Positions 34,747 through 45,637 of a stretch of 64,000 bases of DNA are shown here, piece by piece. Origin of the DNA: Ferrovibrio sp046297595 (GTDB taxonomy: Bacteria; Pseudomonadota; Alphaproteobacteria; Ferrovibrionales; Ferrovibrionaceae). The stretch lies in contig NZ_JBKBHT010000009.1 of assembly GCF_046297595.1 (NCBI RefSeq), forward strand, positions 82,244 through 146,243. Reading direction: 5' to 3'. Below the pieces are notes generated by a model. That model made no database searches. It worked only from the letters and a program-made list of their open reading frames with translations, and had not been told where the DNA came from. The position numbers and the translations under genes were made by a program. How positions within the stretch are numbered: position 1 is the first letter of the stretch; every line of letters starts with the position of its first letter.

Positions 34747-36315
34747 TCAGCTTTCGGCGATCAGGCACAGGGCCGGCGCGCCATCCGGCAGGCTGACGGG
34801 CTCGACAGCGATCACCACCAGACCCTCGGCCTTGGCCATCTCGCGCAGCTCGGCCTCGTCACGGGTGCTGGTCACTGCGATAAATACGCCCGCCAGCGCG
34901 AGGGCGATCTTCACGGCCGAGAAAACCGCCGACAGATCACGTTCGCGGTCCAGCAGATCGACAGCCAGCATCAGGTCGTAATGGTCCGGTCGCGCCTCCA
35001 GGAATGGGATGATCGTATCGGTGTCGCAATCGTCATAAACGCCGGCTTCGAAGGCGCGGCGGCTGCGGTCGGCATCTTCGGAAACCATATCCAGATGCTG
35101 GGCAAGGCGGCGCAGCTCGGCAGTATGCCGGCCCATGCCACCGCCGATATCGACAGCCCAGCCCACGGCGAAATCGTTGCCGATCATACGTTCGGCGGCC
35201 TGCTGCAGGATGGCAGCGGCCGGCGCGTCGAGGCCATCCAGCAATTCATCGGTGCTCAGTGTGGTCAGCGGATCGACCGGTATCGGCGGGATCAAGCGCA
35301 GGGCGAAGACATAACCGGGCACCGGCCGGCCTTCCTCCTGCCGCAGTTCGACCTCTTCCAGCGCGATCACATCGAAGCCGGCTTCGGCGGCGCGCTTGCG
35401 CAGATAGGTTTCGCCATGCTGGTAGCGGCCGGTCTTCGATGCCGTGTAACGCGCCTCGGCACCCTTCTCCACGGTGGCGACGAACAGGCCGTCGGGCTGC
35501 AGGCAGTCGCGCACGGCGATGAACAGCGAGCGCAGGTCTCCGAAATAGGACAGTACATCGGCGGCCAGCACCAGATCGTAGACCGCCGGTCGCTTGAGCA
35601 AAGCGGCGACGATCTCGCCCACGATCAGTTCGTCATACACGCCGCGCTGACGCGCCTTGTCGACCATGCGTGGCGACAGGTCGATGCCATCCAGCCGGCG
35701 CACAAGCTTCTGCACTTCCGGACCTAGCAGTCCCGTGCCGCAGCCCAGGTCGATGGCGCGGGTCGCGATACGGCCCACCAGCAGCCGTGTCGCGACCGCA
35801 GCCACCTGCTGCGGTGCCTTGTAGTCCAGCCAGCCGACCAGCTTCTCGTCGAAGCTGTCGGCGAAGGCATCGAACAGGCCAGCGATATAATCGGCATTCG
35901 CCTTGTCGGGTGCCTCACCCGACAGGATGGCGGCCATATGCCGCGCCTCGGCATGATCGGGCCGCAGCGCGAGCAGGTGGCGATAGGTCAGCAACGCATC
36001 GGCGCGCCGGTCGAGCCGGATCTGCAACCGCGCCACCTGATGCAGCAACGGTTCGGAATCGGGATTGGCCGCCAGGGCCTGCTGCAGCCGCGCGAGGTTG
36101 CTTGCCAGCGTCTCGTTCAGGCGCAGTTGCGCTAGGGCCGAATGAACGCGATCGATCTGTTCCGGCTGCGGCGGCGCCACCGGCAGGGCGGCTTTGACGC
36201 CGCCCAGGCCCAACAGCATGTCGGACACCGAAACCGGCCGGGCAACCGGCGCGGCTGGCCGGCCGGGGGCAGCCCCACCGGCCTTTTTCCGCGCCCGTCG
36301 TTCCCGCCGGTTCAT
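34747..36315 (-). CDS. TPR-methyltransferase with a second, degenerate methyltransferase half
   Basis: This 522-aa cytosolic protein has a basic N-terminus (MNRRERRARKKAGG). A TPR-like helical region covers about 50-130. A class I SAM-methyltransferase domain covers about 140-345, with motif I AIDLGCGTGLLG at 187-198 and IDLSPRMVDKA. A second related half covers about 365-522, with AVDIGGGMGRHTAELRRLA. The halves align internally: VYDLVLAADVLSYFGDLRSL in the first matches HYDLMLAVDLLDRERDLSAV in the second. The first part resembles the TPR-methyltransferase COG4976. The substrate is unknown. It starts 10 bp after ettA ends, so the two share a transcript. Confidence 0.85.
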   Translation of the reverse strand: MNRRERRARKKAGGAAPGRPAAPVARPVSVSDMLLGLGGVKAALPVAPPQPEQIDRVHSALAQLRLNETLASNLARLQQALAANPDSEPLLHQVARLQIRLDRRADALLTYRHLLALRPDHAEARHMAAILSGEAPDKANADYIAGLFDAFADSFDEKLVGWLDYKAPQQVAAVATRLLVGRIATRAIDLGCGTGLLGPEVQKLVRRLDGIDLSPRMVDKARQRGVYDELIVGEIVAALLKRPAVYDLVLAADVLSYFGDLRSLFIAVRDCLQPDGLFVATVEKGAEARYTASKTGRYQHGETYLRKRAAEAGFDVIALEEVELRQEEGRPVPGYVFALRLIPPIPVDPLTTLSTDELLDGLDAPAAAILQQAAERMIGNDFAVGWAVDIGGGMGRHTAELRRLAQHLDMVSEDADRSRRAFEAGVYDDCDTDTIIPFLEARPDHYDLMLAVDLLDRERDLSAVFSAVKIALALAGVFIAVTSTRDEAELREMAKAEGLVVIAVEPVSLPDGAPALCLIAES

Positions 36316-36325
36316 CGCGCCGCGA

Positions 36326-38008
<1,683 letters not shown>

Positions 38009-38060
38009 GTCATGCTCCGGCGGTGAAAGACCGCGAAAAGTCGTCAAAAAAGTCGGCCGA

Positions 38061-38089
38061 GTTGTATAGAAACAGGGGCTTCCGCGCAA
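38061..38089 (-). promoter_or_regulatory. Candidate ettA promoter
   Basis: Minus-strand TTGCGC (38084-38089), a 17-base spacer and TACAAC (38061-38066) give a start near 38054, about 45 bases before the ettA ATG. TATACA overlapping the -10 position is an alternative. Confidence 0.45.
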
Positions 38090-38155
38090 TGCGGGGCGCC
38101 ATTCCTGGAATGCGACGAAGGCCGCAAACAGCGGGCTTTCCGGCGCTTTCCGGGT

Positions 38156-39085
38156 TCAGGCCAGCATCAGCGCCCGGACATGGGCCGCGCTGGCGCTGGC
38201 CAGGGCATTCAGGTCATACCCGCCCTCCAGCGCCGAAACCACTCGTCCCGAGGCGGTTTTGGCCGCTACGGCCAGCAGCTGTTCGGTGATCCAGTAATAA
38301 TCCTGATCCAGCAGCTGCAACTGGGCTAGCGGATCGCTGATATGGGCATCGAAACCGGCCGAGATCAGCACCAGTTCGGGCGCGAACCCCTCCAGTTTGG
38401 GCAGCAGCACCTTCTCCACGGCGCTGCGGAAATCCGTCGAGCCGGCAAAGGCGCGCAACGGCACATTCACGATATTGCCGGCCACGCCTTTTTCATTCTG
38501 CGCCCCGGTGCCCGGATAAAGCGGATATTGATGCGTGGAGGCGTAGAAAAGATCGGGATCGGCCGCGAAGGCAGCCTGGGTGCCATTGCCGTGATGCACG
38601 TCGAAATCGATCACGGCCACGCGCTGCAGGCCCCATTGCGCCCGGGCATGCTGGGCGCCGATCGCCACGTTATTGAACAGGCAGAAACCCATCGCCTGGT
38701 CGGGTTCGGCATGATGGCCCGGCGGCCGCACCGCGCAGAAGGCATTGCGCAGATCGCCCTGCATCACTGCGTCCACCGCGGCGCAGACCGCCCCGGCCGC
38801 ACGCAGGGCTGCCTCGCCCGAACCGGGGGAAACCACGGTATCGCCATCGACATAGCGCAGGCCGTTGGTCGGGATCGACCGCAGCACCCGGTCGACAAAA
38901 TCGCCCGGATGGACCCGGGCGATCTGCTCGGCGGTGGCCCGGGGGGCCTCACGCCGGTCGAGGTACAGGAACTCCTCGGCTTCCAGACGGGCCAGGACAG
39001 CCCGCAGCCTTTCCGGGCATTCCGGATGGCCCTCTCCCGTGTCGTGGGCAAAGCAGGCGGAATGGGAAAACAGCCCGGTTACCAT
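38156..39085 (-). CDS. Histone deacetylase-like amidohydrolase
   Basis: This zinc-dependent deacetylase has 309 aa, close to the bacterial class II HDAC-like and acetylpolyamine amidohydrolase proteins. The active site is intact: the tandem histidines H124 and H125 in RPPGHHA, zinc ligands D162 and H164 in DFDVHHGNGTQ and D246 in SAGFDAH, and the tyrosine in LEGGYD. The N-terminus lacks a signal peptide. Bacterial substrates may be acetylated polyamines, acetoin-related compounds or lysines; none can be chosen here. AGGA precedes the ATG. It precedes ettA on the same strand but with a 147-bp spacer that contains the ettA promoter. The 231-bp spacer to pump 2 has no gene. Confidence 0.93.
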   Translation of the reverse strand: MVTGLFSHSACFAHDTGEGHPECPERLRAVLARLEAEEFLYLDRREAPRATAEQIARVHPGDFVDRVLRSIPTNGLRYVDGDTVVSPGSGEAALRAAGAVCAAVDAVMQGDLRNAFCAVRPPGHHAEPDQAMGFCLFNNVAIGAQHARAQWGLQRVAVIDFDVHHGNGTQAAFAADPDLFYASTHQYPLYPGTGAQNEKGVAGNIVNVPLRAFAGSTDFRSAVEKVLLPKLEGFAPELVLISAGFDAHISDPLAQLQLLDQDYYWITEQLLAVAAKTASGRVVSALEGGYDLNALASASAAHVRALMLA

Positions 39086-39316
39086 CGCGCCATCCTGACC
39101 ATTCCCGTGACCATTTTATGGGCTCCCTCCCGGCCTGCCTGTTATCGCAAATTTGGCAGGACCTTGCTCGACCGCACGTATACAATAGATCATGTTACTG
39201 ACGATCCCGGCAATGCCCCTCGACCGCAGGAAGCGCAGGCCGGATTGATCGGACGAGGGAAACCGCCGGCTGTCAGGCCGTTCGGTGAGGGACTTTGATC
39301 AGGGTGGCGTGACAAC

Positions 39317-40426
39317 ATGAAGCTTTGGGGCCAGGTGCTTATTGTAGGCGGGATCGCGGTCGCCGCCGGATTGGGATTCATATATCGCGACAACCTGCCC
39401 TTCATCGGCAAGCCGGACGCCCCCACGGCCTCCCGGCCTGCCGGCCCGCCGCCGCTGCCGATCGACTACGCGCCGGTGAAGCGACAAGAGATCACCCGCA
39501 CCATCGAGGCCGTCGGCACCGCCCAGGCCAACGAGGCCGTGACAATCACCGCCAAGGCAACCGGCCTGGTGGAGCGCATCAATTTCCAGGAAGGCCAGCA
39601 GGTGAAATCCGGCAGCATCCTGGTGGAGCTGGATGCCGCCGAAAGCTCGGCCAATATCTCGGCCCTGCGCGCCGCGCGGGACGGCGCCAAACTGGCTTAT
39701 GACCGCGCCAAACAGCTGATCGAAACCAAGGCCGTGGCCCAGGCCCGCGTTGACGAGCTTTCAAAGGCCTACGAGGGCGCCGAGGCCCGCCTGCGTGCCG
39801 AACAGGCCAAGTTCTCCGACAGCGTGATCCGCGCGCCTTTCTCAGGCAAGCTCGGCCTGCGCAAGGTCAGCCTTGGCGCGCTGGTGCGCCCGGGCGACGT
39901 GATCACCACGCTGGACGACACCACGGTGATCAAGCTGGAATTCGAGATTCCGGAAACCGTGCTCAGCGGCGTGGCCATCGGCAACAGGGTGACCGCGATG
40001 GCCAGCGCCCTGCCAGGCAAAACGCTTGAAGGCACAGTGGCCACCATCGACAGCCGCGTCGACCCCACCACCCGCGCCGTGCGCGTGCGCGCCATGATCG
40101 CGAACCCGGAAGACGTGATCAAACCCGGCATGTTCATGACCGTGGCCATGAGCATCGGCAAGGTGCCGGATGCCATCATGGTGCCGGAGGAAGCCCTTCT
40201 GGCCCAGGGCGGCGAGCAGTTCGTCTTTGTGATCCGCGATGGCCGCGCCACCCGTACCCGCGTGACTGTCGGCCAGCGCCTGCCCGGCCTGGCCCAGATC
40301 ACCAATGGGCTGCATGGCGACGAACAGGTGGCTGTCACCGGCCTGCAGCAGTTGCGCGACGGTGCCCGCGTGCGACCCTCCACCCCGCCGGTTTCCGGCA
40401 GCCCGGCGACGAAGTCCGCCAGTTAA
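39317..40426 (+). CDS. RND periplasmic adaptor (pump 2)
   Basis: This membrane-fusion protein has 369 aa with an uncleaved N-terminal anchor or signal (LWGQVLIVGGIAVAAGLGFI). The lipoyl halves are VTITAKATGLVERINFQEGQ and FSGKLGLRKVSLGALVRPGD, with a short helical hairpin between (about 105-160). The beta-barrel region has FEIPETVLSGVAIGNRVTA and the membrane-proximal domain has VMVPEEALL-like sequence. It passes substrate or force between the pump and an outer-membrane channel. It lies 24 bp before its permease gene, forming a two-gene operon without an outer-membrane factor. Confidence 0.93.
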   Translation: MKLWGQVLIVGGIAVAAGLGFIYRDNLPFIGKPDAPTASRPAGPPPLPIDYAPVKRQEITRTIEAVGTAQANEAVTITAKATGLVERINFQEGQQVKSGSILVELDAAESSANISALRAARDGAKLAYDRAKQLIETKAVAQARVDELSKAYEGAEARLRAEQAKFSDSVIRAPFSGKLGLRKVSLGALVRPGDVITTLDDTTVIKLEFEIPETVLSGVAIGNRVTAMASALPGKTLEGTVATIDSRVDPTTRAVRVRAMIANPEDVIKPGMFMTVAMSIGKVPDAIMVPEEALLAQGGEQFVFVIRDGRATRTRVTVGQRLPGLAQITNGLHGDEQVAVTGLQQLRDGARVRPSTPPVSGSPATKSAS

Positions 40427-40450
40427 AAGCACGCGATACGGAGCGCCGCC

Positions 40451-43400
40451 ATGGTCCTTTCCGATGTCTCGATCAAGCGCCCGGTCTTCGCCACCGTTCT
40501 GTCGCTGGTGCTGATCATCTTCGGGCTTTTCGCCCTACGCACCATGTCGGTCCGCGAATATCCCGACATCGACCCGCCCGTGGTCAGCGTCAACACGATC
40601 TACCGCGGCGCCTCGGCCGAGATCATCGAGAGCAAGATCACCCAGGTGATCGAGGATGCCGTGGCCGGCATCGAGGGTATCCGCGCGATCACGTCGACCA
40701 GCCGCGAGGAATCCAGCTCGGTCAGCATCGAGTTCAACCTGAGCCGCAATGTCGACGCGGCCGCCAACGACGTGCGCGACAAGGTCAGCCGCGTGCTGGC
40801 CCGCCTGCCCGACGAAGCCGATCCGCCGACCATCGCCAAGACCGAAGCCGATGCCCGCCCGATCATCTACATCGCCCTGTTCAGCGACCGGCTCAGCCTG
40901 CTGGAACTGACCGACTACGCCGACCGCTACCTGGTCGACCAGATGTCGATCGTCGACGGCGTCGCCTCGGTGAACATCTATGGCGCGCGCCGCTATGCCA
41001 TGCGCGTGCACCTGGATCGCATGGCCATGGCCGCCCGCAACGTGACGGTGCAAGACATCGAGGAGGCAATTCGCCGCCAGAATGTTGAGTTGCCGTCCGG
41101 CCGCGTCGAGAGCAGCATGCGGGAATTCACCGTGCGCGCCGAATCCGGCCTGCGCACGGCTCAGCAATTCGGCAACATCGTGCTGCGCGAGCAGGACGGA
41201 TACCTTCTGCGGCTGAAAGAAGTGGCCAAGGTGGAACTCGGTGCCGAGGATGACCGAACCGAGCAGCGCGTCAACGGCGTCACGGCCGTCGGCCTTGGCA
41301 TCATCCGCCAGTCCAAGGCCAATGCGATGGAGATATCGCGCGGCGTCAACGCGGCGATCGAACGCCTGCAGCCCAGCCTGCCCGCCGGCGTGACCATGGA
41401 GGTCGGCTACGATCAGTCGAAGTTCATCAGCCAGTCGATCTACGAGGTCTTTCATGCCCTGATGGTGGCGCTTGGCCTGGTGATCGGTGTGATCTTCCTG
41501 TTCCTGCGCTCCTGGCGCGCCACACTGATCCCGGCCGTGGCGATCCCGGTATCGGTGATCGGCTCCTTCATCGTGATCGGCGCGCTTGGCTACTCGGTGA
41601 ACGTGCTCACCCTCCTGGCCCTGGTGCTCGCCATCGGCCTGGTGGTCGACGACGCCATCGTCGTTCTGGAAAATATCCACCGCCGCATCGAACTGGGCGA
41701 GCCGCCGCTGCTGGCATCCCTGCGCGGCGCCCGCCAGATCGGCTTCGCCGTGATCGCCACCACGATCGTTCTGATCGCCGTGTTCGTGCCGATCTCCCTC
41801 ATGGAAGGCAATACCGGCCGGCTGTTCCGTGAATTCGGCCTTTCGGTCGCGGCATCCGTGCTGTTCTCCGGCTTCGTTGCGCTCACGCTCACGCCGATGA
41901 TGTGCTCCAAGCTGCTGCATCCGGCCAAGGACGAGGGCTGGTTCTATCATGTGACGGAGAAATTCTTCGTCGGCATGTCGGATGGCTATGGCTGGCTGCT
42001 GCGCAAGTCGCTGGGCGCGCCGGTGATCGTGCTGGCGCTCGGCGGCGTGGTCTCGCTGGTCGCCTACCTGATGTTCCTGGCGATCCCCCGCGAATTCGCG
42101 CCAACCGAAGACCGTGGCGTCTTCTTCATTCCCGTCACCGGCCCTGAAGGTGCCAGCTACGACTACACCCGCAACAACGTCATCAAGATCGAAGATACCC
42201 TGAAACCCTATGTAGCCGATGGCACCGTGACCACGGTGCAGTCCTTTGTCGCACCTGCCTGGGGCGGCCGGCCCTCGCCGGTGAATTCCGCCTTCATGGT
42301 GGTGCGCCTGAAGGACTGGTCGGATCGCGAGATCAAGCAGCAGGACGTCGTCAAGGATGCCTTCCCCAAGCTGCTCGCGGTCACCGGTGTGCGCGCCATT
42401 GCGGTCAATCCGCCCAGCCTGGGCCAGCGCGGGTCGCAGCCGCCGGTCCAGTTCGTGCTTGGCGGCCCGACCTATCCGATCCTCGACGGCTGGGCCGACC
42501 GGATCGTCGAGCGTGCGCTTGAGAACCCGAAACTGCTGGGCGTCGACCGGAATTACAAGCCGACCCGGCCGGAACTGCGTGTCGCCATCGACCGTAACCG
42601 CGCCGCCGATCTCGGTGTGCCGATCGAAACCATCGGCCGCACGCTGGAAACCATGCTGGGCGCACGCGAAGTGACCCAGTTCCAGCGCGAGGGCAAGCAA
42701 TACAAGGTGATGGTGCAGGCGCAGGCGGAACAGCGCGTCACGCCGAACGACCTGAACAACATCTATGTGCGGGCCACCGGCGGCCGCCTCGTGCCGCTGG
42801 CCAGCCTGGTCACCATCTCCGAAGGGGCGGCGGCGCGCGAACTTGCCCGCACCGACCGCCTGCGCTCTATCACCATCTCCGCTTCGCTGGCGCCCGGATA
42901 CACGCTGGGCGAAGCCCTGGATTATATGGACCGCATCGCCGCCGAGGTGCTGCCACCCGAGGCGCGCGTCAGCTATGACGGCCAGAGTCGCGAGTTCAAG
43001 GATACTTCGGCGGCGATCTATCTGACCTTCGCTCTGGCGCTGATCATCGTCTTCCTGGTGCTGGCCGCCCAGTTCGAGAGCTGGATCCACCCGACCATCA
43101 TCATCTTCTCGGTGCCGCTCGCTGTTACCGGCGCCCTCGGAGCATTGCTATTCACGGGCATCTCGCTGAACGTCTACAGCCAGATCGGCATCATCATGCT
43201 GATCGGCCTGATTGCGAAGAATGCTATTCTGATCGTCGAGTTCGCCAATCAGTTGCGCGATGAAGGCAAGACCATCCTCGATGCCGTGACCGAGGCATCC
43301 ATCATCCGGCTGCGCCCCATCCTGATGACCACCATCGCCACCATTTTCGGCGCCATGCCGCTCGCCTTTGCCAGCGGCGCCGGAGCCGAGTCGCGGTCGG

Positions 43401-43582
43401 CGCTCGGATGGGTCATCGTCGGCGGCATGAGCTTCGCAACCTTGCTGAGCCTGTTCGTGGTGCCGGTGCTTTACAACCTGCTGGCCCGATTCACCAAGCC
43501 GGCGGGTTTCATCGCCCGCAAGCTGACGGAACTGGAGAAACGCCCCGACGTTGATTCCGGCAAGGCCGAAGTCGCGGAATAG
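40451..43582 (+). CDS. RND efflux permease, HAE1 family (pump 2)
   Basis: This inner-membrane pump protein has 1043 aa, with the AcrB plan of twelve helices and two large periplasmic loops. It begins MVLSDVSIKRPVFATVLSLV. The helix-4 relay aspartates lie in GLVVDDAIVVLENIHRR. The helix-10 segment LIGLIAKNAILIVEFANQLR keeps the relay Lys. EYPDIDPPVVSVNTIYRGAS is the typical start of the first porter domain. The C-terminal tail is short and charged. The gene follows its adaptor by 24 bp. It is one of three RND systems in this window; the substrate cannot be inferred. Confidence 0.95.
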   Translation: MVLSDVSIKRPVFATVLSLVLIIFGLFALRTMSVREYPDIDPPVVSVNTIYRGASAEIIESKITQVIEDAVAGIEGIRAITSTSREESSSVSIEFNLSRNVDAAANDVRDKVSRVLARLPDEADPPTIAKTEADARPIIYIALFSDRLSLLELTDYADRYLVDQMSIVDGVASVNIYGARRYAMRVHLDRMAMAARNVTVQDIEEAIRRQNVELPSGRVESSMREFTVRAESGLRTAQQFGNIVLREQDGYLLRLKEVAKVELGAEDDRTEQRVNGVTAVGLGIIRQSKANAMEISRGVNAAIERLQPSLPAGVTMEVGYDQSKFISQSIYEVFHALMVALGLVIGVIFLFLRSWRATLIPAVAIPVSVIGSFIVIGALGYSVNVLTLLALVLAIGLVVDDAIVVLENIHRRIELGEPPLLASLRGARQIGFAVIATTIVLIAVFVPISLMEGNTGRLFREFGLSVAASVLFSGFVALTLTPMMCSKLLHPAKDEGWFYHVTEKFFVGMSDGYGWLLRKSLGAPVIVLALGGVVSLVAYLMFLAIPREFAPTEDRGVFFIPVTGPEGASYDYTRNNVIKIEDTLKPYVADGTVTTVQSFVAPAWGGRPSPVNSAFMVVRLKDWSDREIKQQDVVKDAFPKLLAVTGVRAIAVNPPSLGQRGSQPPVQFVLGGPTYPILDGWADRIVERALENPKLLGVDRNYKPTRPELRVAIDRNRAADLGVPIETIGRTLETMLGAREVTQFQREGKQYKVMVQAQAEQRVTPNDLNNIYVRATGGRLVPLASLVTISEGAAARELARTDRLRSITISASLAPGYTLGEALDYMDRIAAEVLPPEARVSYDGQSREFKDTSAAIYLTFALALIIVFLVLAAQFESWIHPTIIIFSVPLAVTGALGALLFTGISLNVYSQIGIIMLIGLIAKNAILIVEFANQLRDEGKTILDAVTEASIIRLRPILMTTIATIFGAMPLAFASGAGAESRSALGWVIVGGMSFATLLSLFVVPVLYNLLARFTKPAGFIARKLTELEKRPDVDSGKAEVAE

Positions 43583-43656
43583 TCGCTTGAGGATCAGTGC
43601 CTGCGACCAAGGTTACCGGTTGATAACCTAGACGGGGCCATGGCCAGAAGGGTCAA

Positions 43657-44136
43657 ATGACATCTGGCCACACTCCCAATCGTATCCACAGCAGCATGAC
43701 CGACAAAGACCACAGCGACGAGACCGAACGAATCTCCTTCGGCGCCGCCGTCGCCAATGCACAGGCAGCCGTTGCCGGCCTGTCGGACCAATATATCGGG
43801 TGGGTCAACGCCGACCTGGAACGGCTCGACATAGCGGTCGCCGCCGTCACCGATGGCGTGGAGGCGCAAACCCTGCGTACAGTTTACGACGTAGCCCATG
43901 ACATCAAAGGGCAGGGCAGCACCTTCGGCTATCAGCTGGTGACCGATATCGGGCAACTGCTTTGCCGCTATGTCGACGAGGCGATCCGGCGCAAGAAGGT
44001 GGACCGCGAAATCATCGACGCCCATGTGGCCGCCCTGCGCACCGTGGTAGACAACCGCATCCAGGGCCAAGCCGGCGAGATCGGCGCGGAAATCCTAGAC
44101 ACCCTGCGTTCGGCTGCGGCGAAAAGCTTCGCCTAG
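43657..44136 (+). CDS. Histidine-phosphotransfer (Hpt) domain protein
   Basis: This 159-aa cytosolic protein has one helical Hpt domain in about residues 30-155. The phosphorylatable histidine is H81 in VAHDIKGQGSTFGY, which fits the His-x-x-Lys-Gly pattern. It can take a phosphate from a hybrid kinase receiver and pass it on. The ATG at 43657 has AAGGG six bases upstream and is preferred over an internal Met at residue 14. It faces a degenerate receiver gene tail to tail across 30 bp. No histidine kinase is adjacent. Confidence 0.85.
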   Translation: MTSGHTPNRIHSSMTDKDHSDETERISFGAAVANAQAAVAGLSDQYIGWVNADLERLDIAVAAVTDGVEAQTLRTVYDVAHDIKGQGSTFGYQLVTDIGQLLCRYVDEAIRRKKVDREIIDAHVAALRTVVDNRIQGQAGEIGAEILDTLRSAAAKSFA

Positions 44137-44166
44137 AAATATCCGCTTCAAGAGTCCGACCTGAGA

Positions 44167-44709
44167 CTACCGCCTCCGCCGGTCATCGCCGCGGCGGAAA
44201 GGCCCCGGGTAATCGGCCCGGGCCTGACGTCGGCGGTCCGGCCCGAAATAGCTTTCCCCCCGCACGAATGTCCGCGGGCGCTCGATGATCTCGCGCAGCC
44301 GCGTCTCCAGCGCCCTGGCCGAGGGCGGTAGGACGAGAATCTCGTTTACGCCGGCATCCAGCGCGGCCCGCACCCGGTCGCGGGTTACGCTCGCCGTCGC
44401 GATGATGATCGGCAGGAAAGGATTGGGCGAAGCCGGATCCTGCCGCAGCCGGCGGGCAAAGGCGAGGCCGTCTTCCGCGCCATCTGCGCCAAATCCCGGC
44501 AATTCCCAGCGGCAGATCATGACATCGATTTTGCCGCCCGTCGTCGCGTCGGCAATGGGATTTGCCAGCGCGGTCCAGGCCTGCGCGGTACCGGGCACGC
44601 AGAGCGGTCGACGGATTCCGAGGCCGACGAACAGGCTGCGCCAGGTTGCCTGCATGCCGGGATCCGCTTCCACAAGCAGCAGATCGAGGCGGCTCAGATC
44701 GTAGGGCAT
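44167..44709 (-). CDS. Degenerate response-regulator receiver protein
   Basis: This 180-aa protein has a receiver-like fold in about residues 5-145: DLLLVEADPGM at strand 1, IDVMICRWELPG at strand 3, IIIATASVTRDRVRAALDAG around strand 4 and NEILVLPPSARAL at strand 5. The site of the phosphorylated Asp is R67, and the conserved Lys before Pro in strand 5 is Leu127, so it cannot be phosphorylated in the usual way. The acidic pocket keeps E14 and D16. The C-terminal tail has SYFGPDRRRQ and ends in a run of Arg, a tail I recall from other alphaproteobacterial receivers. GGAG precedes the ATG. It is convergent with the Hpt gene. Confidence 0.8.
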   Translation of the reverse strand: MPYDLSRLDLLLVEADPGMQATWRSLFVGLGIRRPLCVPGTAQAWTALANPIADATTGGKIDVMICRWELPGFGADGAEDGLAFARRLRQDPASPNPFLPIIIATASVTRDRVRAALDAGVNEILVLPPSARALETRLREIIERPRTFVRGESYFGPDRRRQARADYPGPFRRGDDRRRR

Positions 44710-44787
44710 CGCATATCTTCTCCGTGCTGCGCCCTTTACAGCGCGGCGGCTTCGCCCTTTGTTACTACAGGATAACGGAGCAGCGAA

Positions 44788-45423
44788 ATGCCCTCACCAG
44801 ATCACGACGACGTTCATTATTACGACCCGGCCAACGGCCATGGCCTGGCCCATGATCCATTCAAGGCCATCGTCGGGCCGCGGCCCATCGGTTGGGTATC
44901 TTCATGTGACCGCGAAGGTCGGGTGAACCTCGCGCCTTACAGTTACTTCAACGCCTTTCACGATAAGCCACCGATCATCGCCTTCGGCAGCAGCGACTGG
45001 AAAGACAGCGTCGCCAATATCGAGGCGACCGGGGAGTTCGCCACCAGCCTGGCGACCAGGCCGCTGGCCGAGGCGATGAACCGCACCTCGGCCCCCGTCG
45101 CCCATGGGATCGACGAATTCGAACTAGCAGGCCTGACGCCGGCACCCTGCCGGCAGATCCGGCCACCACGGGTCGCGGGCAGCCCGGCCGCCCTGGAATG
45201 CAAATTGCTGCAGATCGTGCGGCAGCATGACCTGCAGGGCCGCGCCCTCGACGCCTGGATGGTTGTCGGCCAGGTGGTAGGCGTGCATATTGCCCGCGCC
45301 TTCATCCGCGATGGCCTGTTCGACACGGCCGCCGCCCGGCCGATCATGCGCGGCGGCTACATGGCCGATTACTTCGAGGCCACCCCGGAGACCCTGTTCC
45401 GCATGCGCCGCCCGACGGCCTGA
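44788..45423 (+). CDS. Flavin reductase-like FMN-binding protein
   Basis: This 211-aa split-barrel flavoprotein starts with HYYDPANGHGLAHDPFKAIV followed by GPRPIGWVSSCDREGRVNLA and PYSYFNAFHDKPPIIAFGSS, the N-terminal signature of the flavin reductase-like family (PF01613). The family binds FMN and reduces flavins with NAD(P)H, or forms partners of monooxygenases. The C-terminal half has ALECKLLQI and VVGQVVGVHI strands. GGAG lies about 10 bases before the ATG. It lies between the receiver gene (divergent) and hemA (same strand, 214-bp spacer). No monooxygenase gene is adjacent. Confidence 0.92.
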   Translation: MPSPDHDDVHYYDPANGHGLAHDPFKAIVGPRPIGWVSSCDREGRVNLAPYSYFNAFHDKPPIIAFGSSDWKDSVANIEATGEFATSLATRPLAEAMNRTSAPVAHGIDEFELAGLTPAPCRQIRPPRVAGSPAALECKLLQIVRQHDLQGRALDAWMVVGQVVGVHIARAFIRDGLFDTAAARPIMRGGYMADYFEATPETLFRMRRPTA

Positions 45424-45637
45424 GCCAGGGTTCTTGATGTCCAACGCTGCAATGCAACATCCTCCCGCATAAAGTGCGGACCTATAAGGCAGGCGGCCCT
45501 GCGACCCCTCGTCGCGGCCGGAACACCCAAGCCCCCCTAGCCAGCCCGGCAGCGGGGGCGCTAATATCCGGCACCAGCACAGGATTTCCACGCCGGAGGC
45601 GGATCGCCGGCCGGCACGACCAGGCAGTAACAGCCCC

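Noticed and set aside
40535..43090. A long minus-strand frame opposite RND pump 2, with similar ones opposite pump 3, the ABC exporter and the peptide permeases
   Set aside because: They mirror strongly conserved plus-strand transporter genes and show no recognisable domain.
43610..43629. Inverted repeat AGGTTA/TAACCT between pump 2 and the Hpt gene
   Set aside because: The arms are only 6 bp around 8 bases with no T tract or promoter context. It may be chance.
45424..45637. FNR box before hemA
   Set aside because: TTGATGTCCAAC has only one intact half-site, so it is not supported. The contrast with the perfect box before ompW is clear.
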